This document shows, piece after piece, positions 16,666 through 25,385 of a DNA stretch of 64,000 nucleotides. The notes under the pieces were generated by a model. That model did not search any database. It saw nothing but the letters and a program-made list of their open reading frames with translations, and was not told the DNA's origin. Origin of the DNA: CBDEFX01 sp965237635 (GTDB lineage Bacteria; Chloroflexota; Dehalococcoidia; Lucifugimonadales; CAUZJF01); NCBI GenBank assembly GCA_965237635.1, contig CBDEFX010000002.1, positions 310,001 to 374,000 on the forward strand, read 5' to 3'. Numbering within the stretch: the first letter of the stretch is position 1; each line of letters opens with the position of its first letter. A program made the translations under genes and the position numbers.

Positions 16666-17016
16666 TCATTCCCCTGGGCTAGAGTATTCCCCATGATCGG
16701 CAAGAAAGGACTGTAGGGTGTCGAGCCGTTGCTCCCAGAAACTCCGGCATCTCTCGATCCAGTTGGAGGCCTCCACGAGGGGTCCACCATTCAGCTCAAA
16801 GTAGTGGTCTCTGCCTCTGATACTCCGCCTGACTAGCCCGGCTCTTTCCAACATCTTGAGGTGTTTGGATACAGCATTGAGGGAGATGTCGAAGGGCTCG
16901 GAGATCTCCGTCACTCGTAACTCGCCTCCTCTCAAACGTGAAAGGATGGCTCGGCGGGAAGAATCCGCAAGGGCTGAATAGGTAGTGTCGAGGCTTTTCT
17001 GAGAAGATTCAACCAT
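16666..17016 (-). CDS. ArsR-family transcriptional regulator
   Basis: The 116-residue protein has the winged-helix fold: YSALADSSRRAILSRLRGGE, VTEISEPFDISLNAVSKHLK (recognition helix), MLERAGLVRRSIRGRDHYFE. The metal-binding CVC motif of classical ArsR is absent, as in the subgroup that accompanies AHSA1 proteins. It probably represses its own operon (ArsR then AHSA1). Its start lies at 17016 with AT-rich sequence in front (ATATTCAACCTAATGG region), likely holding promoter and operator. Confidence 0.9.
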   Translation of the reverse strand: MVESSQKSLDTTYSALADSSRRAILSRLRGGELRVTEISEPFDISLNAVSKHLKMLERAGLVRRSIRGRDHYFELNGGPLVEASNWIERCRSFWEQRLDTLQSFLADHGEYSSPGE

Positions 17017-17308
17017 TAGGTTGAATATATGCTACTTCGGTGGCAGTCCCTCGTCAAGGAGGGCAGGTTGATCCAGATCAACCCGCCGCAAGGGTAATCT
17101 CCTTGCGCCGTGGCGGCCGTGGGGCGTAGAATCGGGCGCACCGAACGGACTCCATTTCCGGCGTAATCGCGGCTCATCAGACGGAGGAAATAAGCCTCCA
17201 AAACGCATGCTCAGGCACCACCACCGGGCATTGACGATAAGGTCGACAGCCCCGGTAACAGCTCTGTATGATGCTACCTGACAGGGCCCTGATCTAACGG
17301 AGACAAGA
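17017..17308. other. Divergent intergenic region
   Basis: There is no convincing gene. A possible promoter for the cyclase fragment is TCGACA-18 bp-TATGAT ending near 17270. The left 30 bp should hold the operator of the ArsR-AHSA1 operon. Confidence 0.3.
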
Positions 17309-17601
17309 ATGACTCAGCCTCCCGAAACGAGAGGACTCGGTCGCTCCAGGCGCGGCGTGCAGGGTGAGCGTCGAACGGTGACGGTGCTGTTCTGCGACGT
17401 GGCAGGCTCAACCGCCATGGCGGAGCAACTCGACCCCGAGGATTGGGCGGAGATCATGAACGACGCCTTCCAGTACATGACCGGGCCAATAGAGCGGTAC
17501 GAAGGCACCGTTGCACGGCTCATGGGCGACGTGATACTGGCGTTCTTCGGCGCGCCGGTCGCCCACGAGGACGACCCGCAGCGGGCGGTCCTGGCGGGGC
17601 T
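17309..17601 (+). pseudogene. Class III adenylate/guanylate cyclase, N-terminal part, cut by IS21 copy A
   Basis: From the ATG at 17309 (GGAGACA before it) the frame reads RRTVTVLFCDVAGSTAMAEQ, in which the first metal-binding Asp of class III cyclases is visible. DPEDWAEIMNDAFQYM, GTVARLMGDVILAFFGAPVA with the second Asp (GD), and HEDDPQRAVLAG follow. The IS21 element begins at 17602 and removes the rest. Full-length relatives usually carry AAA/TPR regions of about 1000 residues after this domain. No continuation was found beyond either IS21 copy, so sequence was lost. The catalytic half-domain alone should be inactive. Confidence 0.85.
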
Positions 17602-17734
17602 TGTGTCAAGGGCGGAGGGATATTAGGCCATGCGGCGGAGTAAAAGTGTACCACCGGGACGTTGGTGTTCAGCATAAATGTCACCATGCGGCGGGCGTCA
17701 GAAGGATCCGTTAGCTGGAGTGAATGTGGCGGGT

Positions 17735-18517
17735 CTATGCGTCAGCAGGGTCGCTGGCAGCGCGCACGGGAGCGGCTTGCCTACTCTGCTTGAGGCGGTA
17801 GCTCTCCCCGTTCATCTCCAGGATGTGAACGCGGTGAGTGAGACGGTCCAGCAGGGCGCCGGTCAGCCTCTCAGAGCCGAAGACCTCGGTCCACTCGTCA
17901 AAGGGCAGGTTGGTGGTGACCAGAACCGAACCTTTCTCGTATCTCTGACTGAAGACCTCGAAGAGGAGCTCCGCGCCGGTCTTGGAGAGTGGGACGAAGC
18001 CAAGCTCGTCGATGATGAGCAGCTTGAGGCGGGCCAGCTTCTTCTGAAGGTTGAGTAGTCGTCGCTCGTCCCTGGCCTCGATCAGCTCGTGGACCAGCGA
18101 GGCGGCGGTGGTGAAGCCGACCGACAGCCCCCTCTGGCAGGCGGCGAGCCCCAGGCCGAGGGCGACATGGGTCTTGCCGGTGCCGCTGTTGCCGATAGCG
18201 ATGACGTTCTCCCGCCGGTCTACGTACTCGCAGCGTGCAAGCTGCATGACCAGGTGCTTGTTCACCGACGGCATGGCCAGGAAGTCGAAGGTGTCGAGGC
18301 TCTTGGTGGCAGGGAAGCGTGCAGCCTTGATCCTGCGGTCCACCATGCGGTGATGGCGGTCTATCATCTCAAGCTCAGAGAGCCTCAGCAGGTAGCCTGG
18401 ATGGTCGACGCCCTCGGCAGCGCACTGGCCGGCCACCTTGCCGTACTCTCTCAGGAAGGTAGGCAGCTTCAGCTCCTTGAGGTGGTGCTCCAACAGCACC
18501 GTCGATCGCTCGCTCAC
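17735..18517 (-). CDS. istB: IS21 helper ATPase IstB, copy A
   Basis: The GTG at 18517 overlaps the istA stop (GTGA) and gives 260 residues, the normal IstB size. It is a DnaC-like AAA+ protein with Walker A AIGNSGTGKTH, Walker B KLLIIDELGFVP, and the sensor region VLVTTNLPFDEWTEVFG. IstB regulates target choice and stimulates the IstA transposase. It is the same protein as at 36628-37410. Confidence 0.94.
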   Translation of the reverse strand: MSERSTVLLEHHLKELKLPTFLREYGKVAGQCAAEGVDHPGYLLRLSELEMIDRHHRMVDRRIKAARFPATKSLDTFDFLAMPSVNKHLVMQLARCEYVDRRENVIAIGNSGTGKTHVALGLGLAACQRGLSVGFTTAASLVHELIEARDERRLLNLQKKLARLKLLIIDELGFVPLSKTGAELLFEVFSQRYEKGSVLVTTNLPFDEWTEVFGSERLTGALLDRLTHRVHILEMNGESYRLKQSRQAAPVRAASDPADA

Positions 18518-20013
18518 CGCCTGCTCCCAGACATGAGCGCCATGTAGTCGCTGGCCGACGTCTTCGTCACGGTAACCCTGGGCAGGTAGGGGTACAGCTC
18601 CAGGTCGAGTCTCTGGGGACGACCCTCTATCCTGCACAGCACCAGGTGTTTGATGGCGTCGAAGCTTATGGCCCCGAGCCTGAGGGCATCGCGCACACCC
18701 TCGTACACCTCCTGCGTCCGGAAGTTCTCCATCAGCCGCAGCACCTGTACGAACTCCCGCTTGCCGCGCCTGCCCATCCTCGACTCCAGCAGACGCCTCA
18801 GCACTCCGAACTCATCCGGCAACTCCCACCCGGCCAAAGGAGCAGCCTGGTCCAGCGCTCCCGTCTTGCGCTCCAGCAGCGGCAGGTAGTGGATGGGGTC
18901 GAACACGAAGTCGTCGCGTTCGTATGAGCGAGGATGCCGGGCTATCACCTCTGCCCCGTTGCTGATCACCACCTCGCCCACATAGCCGCGCACCACCACC
19001 TCCCTGTGACCGTAGGCCACGGGCACCGAATAGTCGTTGGTCCGGTACCGCACCAGGGACAGGGAGCTGACACGGCTCACGTGCTTGTCGCTGGCATCGT
19101 AGGGCACGGCGGGGAGCGCCAGCAGGGTCTCCAGGTCACGCTCCATCCGCTGGCCTATCGTCTCGTTGTGTCCACGCAGCTGTCTCCCCAGCCGTTCCAG
19201 GCACCGCTCCTCCAGGTAGGCGTTGAGGGCATCGAAGCTCGGGAACGACGGCACAGGCACCAGGAAGTTCCGGCGAGCATATCCCACCAGCCCCTCGACC
19301 TTGCCCTTGTCGTTACCCTTGCCGGGCCGGCCGAACCGATCCTCGAACAGGTAGTGCGACACCAGCTCCGAGAAGACGCGGGTACGCTTCCTTCGACCGT
19401 CTCCCAGGATCCTGGCCGCCGCCAGCCTCATGTTGTCGTACAGGATGCTCCGGGGCACGCCGCCCAGGAACGAGAACGCCGAGACGTGACCGTCGCAGAA
19501 CGCCTCGGTCGTCTCTGCGGGGCAGGCTTTGACGAAGCATGCGTCGCTGTGGGGAAGGTCCAGCACGAAGTAGTGGATGGTCTGCTCCACTCCGCCGATC
19601 ACCGCCTTGGCCTGGCCGAAGTCGCACTGGGCGTGACCGGGAGGGTGAGACAACGGAACGTACATCTCACGCGTCCGCCGCCGCCGCTCGCGCACGTAGT
19701 CTTTGACTATCGTGTACTTGCCACTGAACCTGTGCTCAGCTCTCAGACGCTCGTAGATCCGCTTCGCGGTGTGGCGCTGCTTCTTCGGAAGACTGCGGTC
19801 ATCCTCCAGTATCCGGTCGATCACCCCGCGGTACGGGTCCAGCTTGGGGCGGCGGGGCGGTGACTCCCGACGGTAACCGGGAGGCACCGAGTACTCCAGC
19901 ATCTTGCGCACCGTATCCCGGTGCAGACCGAACACTCGGGCAGCCTCCCGCGTGCTCATCCCCTCCACCATGCAGGCCCGGCGCACTCGCACGTACAGAT
20001 CCACCTTGTACAT
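18514..20013 (-). CDS. istA: IS21 transposase IstA, copy A
   Basis: The 499-residue protein has an N-terminal HTH (MVEGMSTREAARVFGLHRDT), the rve DDE core (HPPGHAQCDFGQAK with the first Asp, RSILYDNMRLAAAR with the second Asp, NDKGKVEGLVGYARRN with the Glu) and a C-terminal beta-barrel region. It is complete and matches 35132-36631. It catalyses cut-and-paste or circle-mediated transposition together with IstB. Confidence 0.95.
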   Translation of the reverse strand: MYKVDLYVRVRRACMVEGMSTREAARVFGLHRDTVRKMLEYSVPPGYRRESPPRRPKLDPYRGVIDRILEDDRSLPKKQRHTAKRIYERLRAEHRFSGKYTIVKDYVRERRRRTREMYVPLSHPPGHAQCDFGQAKAVIGGVEQTIHYFVLDLPHSDACFVKACPAETTEAFCDGHVSAFSFLGGVPRSILYDNMRLAAARILGDGRRKRTRVFSELVSHYLFEDRFGRPGKGNDKGKVEGLVGYARRNFLVPVPSFPSFDALNAYLEERCLERLGRQLRGHNETIGQRMERDLETLLALPAVPYDASDKHVSRVSSLSLVRYRTNDYSVPVAYGHREVVVRGYVGEVVISNGAEVIARHPRSYERDDFVFDPIHYLPLLERKTGALDQAAPLAGWELPDEFGVLRRLLESRMGRRGKREFVQVLRLMENFRTQEVYEGVRDALRLGAISFDAIKHLVLCRIEGRPQRLDLELYPYLPRVTVTKTSASDYMALMSGSRR

Positions 20014-20328
20014 CCTTCACGCCTTCCATCGAGTTGCCTCCAACTCTATAGAAGGCGGCGGGTGGTCCAGTTTTCAAGCGCCACTCCTCAACGCTCGACT
20101 CCGCCTCACCGGTCCATTATTACTCCGCCCTTTACAGAAACGTCAGAACACGTGCTGTTAACGACTAGTACCGGTTCCATGTGTATGTGACAAATATAAG
20201 AAATAGGTTAGTCTTGTGTATGATCCTATAAGGAGGACATACGAAGACATGCCTTGAGGTGGTACCCAAAAACTAGACAACTGGCTAAGAGAGAGTCCAG
20301 CTCCTAAAATAACCGGCAACTAACCGAC

Positions 20329-20628
20329 GTGGAGGAGCAGGACATGAAGCAGACGAGGAATAAGCACAGTCCGGCGTTCAAGGCCAAGGTGGCCTTGGCC
20401 GCCCTTGCGGGGGAAGAGACCATCGCCCAGCTGGCCAGCCGATTTGAGGTCCATCCCAGTCAGATTCACGCCTGGAAAAGGGCCCTGGCGGAAGGAGCCC
20501 CGGAGCTATTTGCCACCAATCAGAAATCCCAGGAGAAAGCCAAGGAAGCTCAGATTAACCACCTCTACCGGCACATCGGCCAGCTGAAGGTGGAACGCGA
20601 TTTTTTGTCGGAAAGGTCCGGTCTATGA
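20329..20628 (+). CDS. IS3-family OrfA, copy B
   Basis: It encodes the same 99-residue HTH protein as 1402-1701. The slippery T TTT TTG heptamer lies near its end (about 20601-20607), in front of the overlapping orfB in the -1 frame. Confidence 0.93.
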   Translation: MEEQDMKQTRNKHSPAFKAKVALAALAGEETIAQLASRFEVHPSQIHAWKRALAEGAPELFATNQKSQEKAKEAQINHLYRHIGQLKVERDFLSERSGL

Positions 20629-21560
20629 GTCGCAGCATACGGCGAGCCATGATAGACCGAGACCACCAGCAGCTGTCTTTGGTGCGTCAATGTATCCTGC
20701 TGGACGTCAGCCGGGCCTCGGTGTACTACCGGTCGGTACCGACCAGGGCAGAAGACCTGGAGTTGATGGCCCTGATGGACCGTCAGTATTTAAAGACCCC
20801 CTTCTACGGCTCCAGGAAGATGAAGGCCTGGCTGCTGCAACAGGGCTATCTGGTGAGCCGAAAAAGGGTTCGAAGGCTGATGCGGTTGATGGGTCTGGAA
20901 GCCATCTACCGGCGTCCCAACACCAGCAAACCAGCGCCGGGACACCGGATCTTTCCCTATCTGCTGAAGGGAGTGGAGGTTAATCGGGTCGACCAGGTCT
21001 GGGCCGCGGACATCACCTACATCCCCATGCCGAAGGGCTTCCTGTACCTGGTGGCCATCATGGACTGGCACAGCCGGCACGTGCTGGCCTGGAAGCTCTC
21101 CAACACCATGGACACCAGCTTCTGCGTGGCGGCGTTGGAGGAAGCCCTGGGTAAGGGACGACCGGAGATATTCAACACCGACCAGGGGAGTCAGTTCACC
21201 AGTGAGGCCTTTACCCAGACGTTGCAGGAGCAGAGGGTCCAGGTCAGCATGGATGGTAAGGGTAGGTACCTGGACAACATCTTCGTGGAGCGGCTGTGGC
21301 GGAGCATCAAGTACGAGGAGGTGTATCTGAAAGCTTACCAGACCGTCGCCGAGGCCCGAACTGGGATCAATGCCTACCTGGAGTTCTACAACCGGCAGAG
21401 GCCTCACCAGGCTTTGGGCTACCGGACCCCAGCAGAGGTGTACCAACATGGCCAGGAAGAAAGGGGAGCAGCAGCTGAAGAAGCAGGGCTGCCATCGGGC
21501 TTGGTGAAACCTAGCGCAGGGGTGGGAGACTCTCTTAATTTAGCCCTCGTGCTGTCTTAA
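20625..21560 (+). CDS. IS3-family transposase OrfB, copy B
   Basis: It is 311 residues with the complete DDE core (WAADITYI, FNTDQGSQFTS, DNIFVERLWRS) and is identical in protein sequence to 470-1405. The gene is intact, so this copy could still move. Confidence 0.95.
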   Translation: MSRSIRRAMIDRDHQQLSLVRQCILLDVSRASVYYRSVPTRAEDLELMALMDRQYLKTPFYGSRKMKAWLLQQGYLVSRKRVRRLMRLMGLEAIYRRPNTSKPAPGHRIFPYLLKGVEVNRVDQVWAADITYIPMPKGFLYLVAIMDWHSRHVLAWKLSNTMDTSFCVAALEEALGKGRPEIFNTDQGSQFTSEAFTQTLQEQRVQVSMDGKGRYLDNIFVERLWRSIKYEEVYLKAYQTVAEARTGINAYLEFYNRQRPHQALGYRTPAEVYQHGQEERGAAAEEAGLPSGLVKPSAGVGDSLNLALVLS

Positions 21561-21577
21561 TAATGGGGTCCACCTTA

Positions 21578-22572
21578 ATGGCGAGTCGTGGGGAGACTTC
21601 GGCCCGTAAGGTCAAGCGAGCGCTGGTGTTGCTGAAGGCAGACGAAGGTCTGATCGACCGTGACATCGCCAGCGGACTATTGATAAGCGCCTCCACGGTG
21701 GGGCGTGTGCGCACGCAGTTTGTACAGGAAGGACTCGACAGTGCGCTCATTGAACGCCCGCGACCAGGACAGAGGCGCAAGTTGGACGGTAGGCAGGAAG
21801 CGCACCTAGTCGCCATTGCCTGCAGCGATGCGCCCGAAGGACACACGCACTGGACGCTGCAACTGCTTGCCGACAAGGTGGTCCAGATGGGGTTTGCCGA
21901 GAGCATCTCCCTCGAGACGGTGCGCCAGACGCTCAAAAAAACGAACTCAAGCCGTGGACGAAGAAGGAATGGTGCATCCCGGAGGTGAGCGGGAAGTTCG
22001 TGGCTCGAATGGAGAATGTGCTGGACCTGTACCATGAAGACTACGACCCCGACCATCCCGTGGTCTGTTTCGACGAGACGTCCAAGCAATTGGTGGCCGA
22101 CAAGAGACCGTCCATCGGGGCCAGGCCGGGTTGAGTGGAACGATATGACTACGAGTACAAGCGAAACGGGACCCGAAACCTGTTCATGTTCTGTGAGCCG
22201 AAAGCTGGCTGGAGGCATGTCGAGGTGACCGAGCGTCGCACTGCTGTGGACTTCGCACATCAGATGAGGTGGCTGGCAGACGAGGCATACCCTCATACAA
22301 AAACGATACGGCTGGTGCTGGACAATCTCAACACTCACAAGCTGGGTTCGTTGTACGACGTCTTCGAGCCAGCCGAAGCGCGGCGGATCGCCAAGCGCCT
22401 GGAGTTCCACTACACTCCAGTACACGGCAGTTGGCTGAACATGGCTGAGATAGAGTTGAGCGTCTTCAGCAACCAGTGTCTCAACCGTCGAATCAGCGAC
22501 GAGGTGGTACTGAAGCGAGAGGTCTCGGCGCTGGAACATGAGCGCAATGAGGCTGTCGCCGTCATAGACTAG
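21578..22572 (+). pseudogene. IS630-family transposase, 5'-truncated, frameshifted and with a nonsense codon (copy A)
   Basis: After the IS3 end the frame reads MASRGETSARKVKRALVLLK, then LISASTVGRVRTQFVQEGLD (HTH) up to TLKK at an A7 run (about 21935-21941). In the -1 frame it continues ELKPWTKKEWCIPEVSGKFV, PVVCFDETSKQLVADKR (first Asp), LVLDNLNTHKLG (second Asp) and VHGSWLNMAEIELSVF (Glu). A TGA at 22133-22135 replaces the CGA seen in copy B. Three defects are therefore present: lost start, nonsense codon, and dependence on frameshifting. It retains the C-terminal catalytic Glu that copy B has lost. Confidence 0.85.
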
Positions 22573-22648
22573 CGTTCCTCCACTCAGGACGCTCGCACTA
22601 AACTTCAACACATCTATCCATCATATTCATATTGACATGGTACTAGCC

Positions 22649-22678
22649 TTGTCAGTTCGAGATAGCGGTGCGTATAAT
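22649..22678 (+). promoter_or_regulatory. Predicted sigma-70 promoter of mazG
   Basis: TTGTCA, 18 bp, then a perfect TATAAT at 22673-22678, 75 bp before the mazG ATG. It starts 3 bp after the IS630 right end, so the insertion spared the promoter. Confidence 0.6.
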
Positions 22679-22753
22679 CGCCCAGCATCCACGGCCGCGT
22701 GGCCGCTACCGCAAGCACAAAGAACCCAAAGTGTCTTAGGATAGGAAAAGCGT

Positions 22754-23538
22754 ATGGAGACCACATCCCAATACCCCAGCACCTTCGACGGCCTTCTAGG
22801 CCTGGTCAGACATCTGCGGGGTCCTGCAGGCTGCCCGTGGGACCGGGAGCAGACCTCCGGTTCGATGAAGCGATACATCCTCGAAGAGTGCTATGAGCTG
22901 CTCGAAGCGATAGACGAGGACGATAGACCAAGCTGATAGACGAGCTGGGCGACGTGCTCTTTCATCTGGCCTTCCAGGTCCATCTGGGTGTGGAGGACGG
23001 GACGGTCGCCGTGGATGAGGTCTTTGGAGGCGTAATCGAGAAGCTGATTAGACGGCATCCTCACGTATTCGGCGACGCCGAGGTATCCGACGCGCGAGAG
23101 GTGGAGTCGGGCTGGCTCGAAATCAAGCGTCGCGAAAAAAAGGACGCGGAGGCGTCGGTCCTGGGCGACTTGCCCAAAGAGATGCCCGCCCTCACGTACG
23201 CTCAGTCAGTCCAAGAGCGGGCAGCCCGCGCCGGCTTCGACTGGGACGACGTTAGGGGCGTGCTCGAGAAGGTGGGGGAGGAGCTGGAAGAGCTGCAAAA
23301 CGCCAAAACACCTGCGGAGCGTGAGGCCGAGCTAGGAGACGTGCTGTTCTCGATCGTCAATGTCGCCCGATGGCTGGGGGCCGACGCTGAGGCCGCGCTG
23401 CGCGGGACCAACGCTCGCTTTCGCAGGCGCTTTGCTCTCATGGAAAAGCTGTCCAGAGAGCGCGGCGTCGAGTTTGATGGGCTGACCATGGACCAAAAGG
23501 AGGCCCTGTGGCAGGAGACGAAGCCTCTGGCGGGCTGA
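22754..23538 (+). pseudogene. mazG: MazG nucleoside triphosphate pyrophosphohydrolase, one-base frameshift
   Basis: The first part reads FDGLLGLVRHLRGPAGCPWD, MKRYILEECYELLEAIDED and stops at 22934. The other frame continues LIDELGDVLFHLAFQVHLG, then the second MazG module with GVLEKVGEELEELQ and ELGDVLFSIVNVARWLG. The EExxE...ELGD metal-binding motif is split exactly at the frameshift. Adding one A to CCAAGCTG (about 22931) would restore P-K-L-I-D-E-L-G-D. MazG hydrolyses non-canonical NTPs and can lower ppGpp. All other residues look intact, so this is either a very recent inactivation or an assembly error. Confidence 0.88.
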
Positions 23539-23583
23539 GCGCGTTGGTTCTTAGGCCAGGTCTGCACCGAAGTGTCGAGGTGA

Positions 23584-23685
23584 CCTGAACTGCCCTTCGA
23601 CAAGCTCCCTTCGACCTCGCTCAGGACAGGCCCTTCGATACGTCCCGATGCGGCATCGGGACTACTCAGGGTGAACGGTGTATAG
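23584..23685. repeat. Dispersed repeat cluster (CTTCGACAAGCT type plus family-B hairpin)
   Basis: The stretch has CTGCCCTTCGACAAGCTC, CTTCGACCTCGCTCAGGACA and CCCTTCGATACGTCCCGATG. The hairpin CCCGATGCGGCATCGGG and CTCAGGGTGAACGG follow. Such modules are dispersed in many genomes of this kind. It lies between convergent genes mazG and the MFS gene. Confidence 0.75.
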
Positions 23686-23714
23686 CGGAATTGCGCCTTC
23701 AGATGCGGAGCCCT

Positions 23715-25196
23715 TTAGATAGGTCCTGGGCTCTCTGTAAAACGCCACACCCGCCGTACCATCGGTGATAGCGCTGCGAGCAGGGCTGCGACCGTGACCC
23801 CGGCAATGAGCGTCGCCGACGGAGCGTCCAGCAGCTCGGCGATACCTCCCGACAGCAGTGCGCCAACAGGCACGAGACCGATCGTGGTTACGGCCAAAGA
23901 CGATACCCGCCCCCGCAGCTCGTCGGGGACGATCGACTGGAGCATCGCGCCGCCCAGGGCGAAGTACACCGTGAGCCCGCCGCCGAGCAGCACGAGGACT
24001 GGCAATGGTGGAGCAAGCGACGGGCTCCGGGAGAAGACTATCATCGCGGCGATTACAACCCCGAAGCCTATCAACAGTACTCTTCCCTTCCGCCGAATCT
24101 CCCCCAATGATGCCAGGACAAGCGTTCCCGCCGTCGCACCTAGTCCGATCGCGGAGATCATGAGGCCCAACCCCGCAGGACCGAAGTTGAGGACCTCCGA
24201 AGCGTAGACCGGCGTCAGACTGTGGACAAAGGGGATTACCAGTAGGAACGGCAACACGCCAAGTGTGAAAAGGGCCAACAGCACGGGCTCTCTTCGTACG
24301 TACCGGGCACCCTCTACAAGCTGAGCGAGCGGTCTTGTACGAGGCTTGGGGGTTCCGTCCGCCCGCGGCAGGTCGATCACCAGCATCGCGACCGTGGCCC
24401 CCGCATAAAGGACCGCGCCAATCAGCATGGTCGGTCCGACGCCCGCCACAACGACCAGTACACCCGCGGCGGCGGGCAAGGCCAGACGCATCGCATTGAA
24501 CGCCAGCGCGTTAAGGGCGAGCGCATTCACTATTCCTTGTCTGGGCACGATACTGGGAATCATGGCGAACTTCGTGGGGTCGTACACCGCCCACGATACG
24601 CCGATCGCTAGAACGTACGCGAAGATATGCCAGGTCTCGATGCGGCCGAGGATAACTACGACAGAGAACCCGGCGGTCACCGCGGCTTGGTAGGCCGAGA
24701 CTGCTGATAGGAGTTTGCTCCGGTCCCAACGTTCTATGAACACTCCAACAAGCGGAGACACGAGATATGGAAGCGTCGACGCGCCAAGCGCGAAGCTCGT
24801 GAGCAAAGGCGACCGCGTCAGGTTGAACGTCAACCAACCGATAACGAGCTGATGGATCCAAAGCGCTCCGCTGGAGAGCAGGGTCGACGCCCACATCAGC
24901 TTGTAATTGCGGTATCGAAACGCGTCCAGGGTGTGGAGCCGCACGTGCATGCGAACGGGGCGCAGCCTCGGGCGAACGCCAAGAGATGGCGGTAGGCGTC
25001 GTCGCCTCGGCGCGTCAGGAGCAGCCGCTGGTAGGGAGATAGTATTCCCTGTGCCCACGGCGTCTGCCTCTGGAGCCGTAGGCGCCACCGTCCCGGGCAC
25101 GGGCGCCTTAGCGGGAAGCGCGTCTGCCGTCGATATGGCAACGGGCCTCGTTGGCTCGGAGTCTATTGTTTCCTGTCTGAAGTCTTCCTGCTTCAC
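23715..25196 (-). CDS. MFS transporter (MFS_3/enterobactin-exporter-like)
   Basis: The 493-residue protein has an unusually long, proline- and alanine-rich cytoplasmic N-terminus of about 95 residues, then RLHTLDAFRYRNYKLMWAS, the usual entry into the first helix of this MFS group. About 11-12 hydrophobic helices follow. Landmarks are LVSPLVGVFIERWDRSKLL (motif A equivalent), AVYDPTKFAMIPSIVPR and VPDELRGRVSSLAVTTIG. It is an inner-membrane secondary exporter. The substrate is unknown. It is transcribed towards mazG and lies after a gap with a family-A repeat. The long N-tail could be partly untranslated if an inner Met is used. Confidence 0.88.
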   Translation of the reverse strand: MKQEDFRQETIDSEPTRPVAISTADALPAKAPVPGTVAPTAPEADAVGTGNTISLPAAAPDAPRRRRLPPSLGVRPRLRPVRMHVRLHTLDAFRYRNYKLMWASTLLSSGALWIHQLVIGWLTFNLTRSPLLTSFALGASTLPYLVSPLVGVFIERWDRSKLLSAVSAYQAAVTAGFSVVVILGRIETWHIFAYVLAIGVSWAVYDPTKFAMIPSIVPRQGIVNALALNALAFNAMRLALPAAAGVLVVVAGVGPTMLIGAVLYAGATVAMLVIDLPRADGTPKPRTRPLAQLVEGARYVRREPVLLALFTLGVLPFLLVIPFVHSLTPVYASEVLNFGPAGLGLMISAIGLGATAGTLVLASLGEIRRKGRVLLIGFGVVIAAMIVFSRSPSLAPPLPVLVLLGGGLTVYFALGGAMLQSIVPDELRGRVSSLAVTTIGLVPVGALLSGGIAELLDAPSATLIAGVTVAALLAALSPMVRRVWRFTESPGPI

Positions 25197-25342
25197 CGGT
25201 CGTTAAGTCCTGTTTCGTGCGTGTAGCGCGGCATCCACTTAGTTGAGGATGTGTGCCCAAATAAACATGATACCATATACATGAGGTATATTTCATGATA
25301 ATCGGGTCAGTCTTGGAGGGAATCCCAGTGGGCCCCCTTGTA

Positions 25343-25365
25343 GAGACGCCCCGGCGGGGCGTCTC
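25343..25365. repeat. Dispersed REP-like hairpin, family A, copy 4
   Basis: Arms GAGACGCCCC and GGGGCGTCTC with loop GGC, preceded by CCTTGTA as in copy 3. It lies 21 bp after the leuC stop, at the end of the ilv-leu operon, where it could stabilise the 3' end of the message. Confidence 0.9.
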
Positions 25366-25385
25366 AGACTGCCGGCCCGGTGCCC

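Larger units (their letters stand above)
17602..20136 (-). mobile_element. IS21-family insertion sequence, copy A (2535 bp)
   Basis: The termini are TGTGTCAAGGGCGGAG (istB end, 17602) and TGTAAAGGGCGGAG (istA end, 20136). istA and istB lie on the minus strand. Copy B at 35009-37543 has the same length in the opposite orientation. The flanks here do not form a target duplication (…GGGGCT to the left, GAAAC to the right). The right flank is the reverse complement of the GTTTC flank of copy B, which points to an inversion between the two copies. Confidence 0.92.
20255..21577 (+). mobile_element. IS3-family insertion sequence, copy B (1323 bp, complete)
   Basis: It has the same inverted repeats and length as copy A. 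The flanks (GCCT to the left, ATGG to the right) do not form a target duplication because a 54-bp deletion of the host IS630 gene accompanied or followed insertion. Confidence 0.92.
20165..22646 (+). mobile_element. IS630-family element, copy A, interrupted by IS3 copy B
   Basis: The ends are CTAGTACCGGTTCCATG at 20165 and GGTACTAG ending at 22646. They form short inverted repeats with TA at the tips, as expected for the TA-targeting IS630 family. IS3 copy B splits the 5' end of the transposase. Compared with copy B of this element (51708-52667), 54 bp between GACATGCCT and ATGGCG are missing at the IS3 junction. The element is dead. Confidence 0.8.

Noticed and set aside
18934..19863. Long plus-strand open frame opposite istA (also 35282-36211)
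   Set aside because: It is an antisense shadow of istA, with His/Val-rich composition and no motif; the istA DDE core is unambiguous.
17602..20136. A composite transposon between the two IS21 copies
   Set aside because: The 15-kb interior consists of core metabolic genes, and no outer target duplication exists; inversion explains the flanks better.
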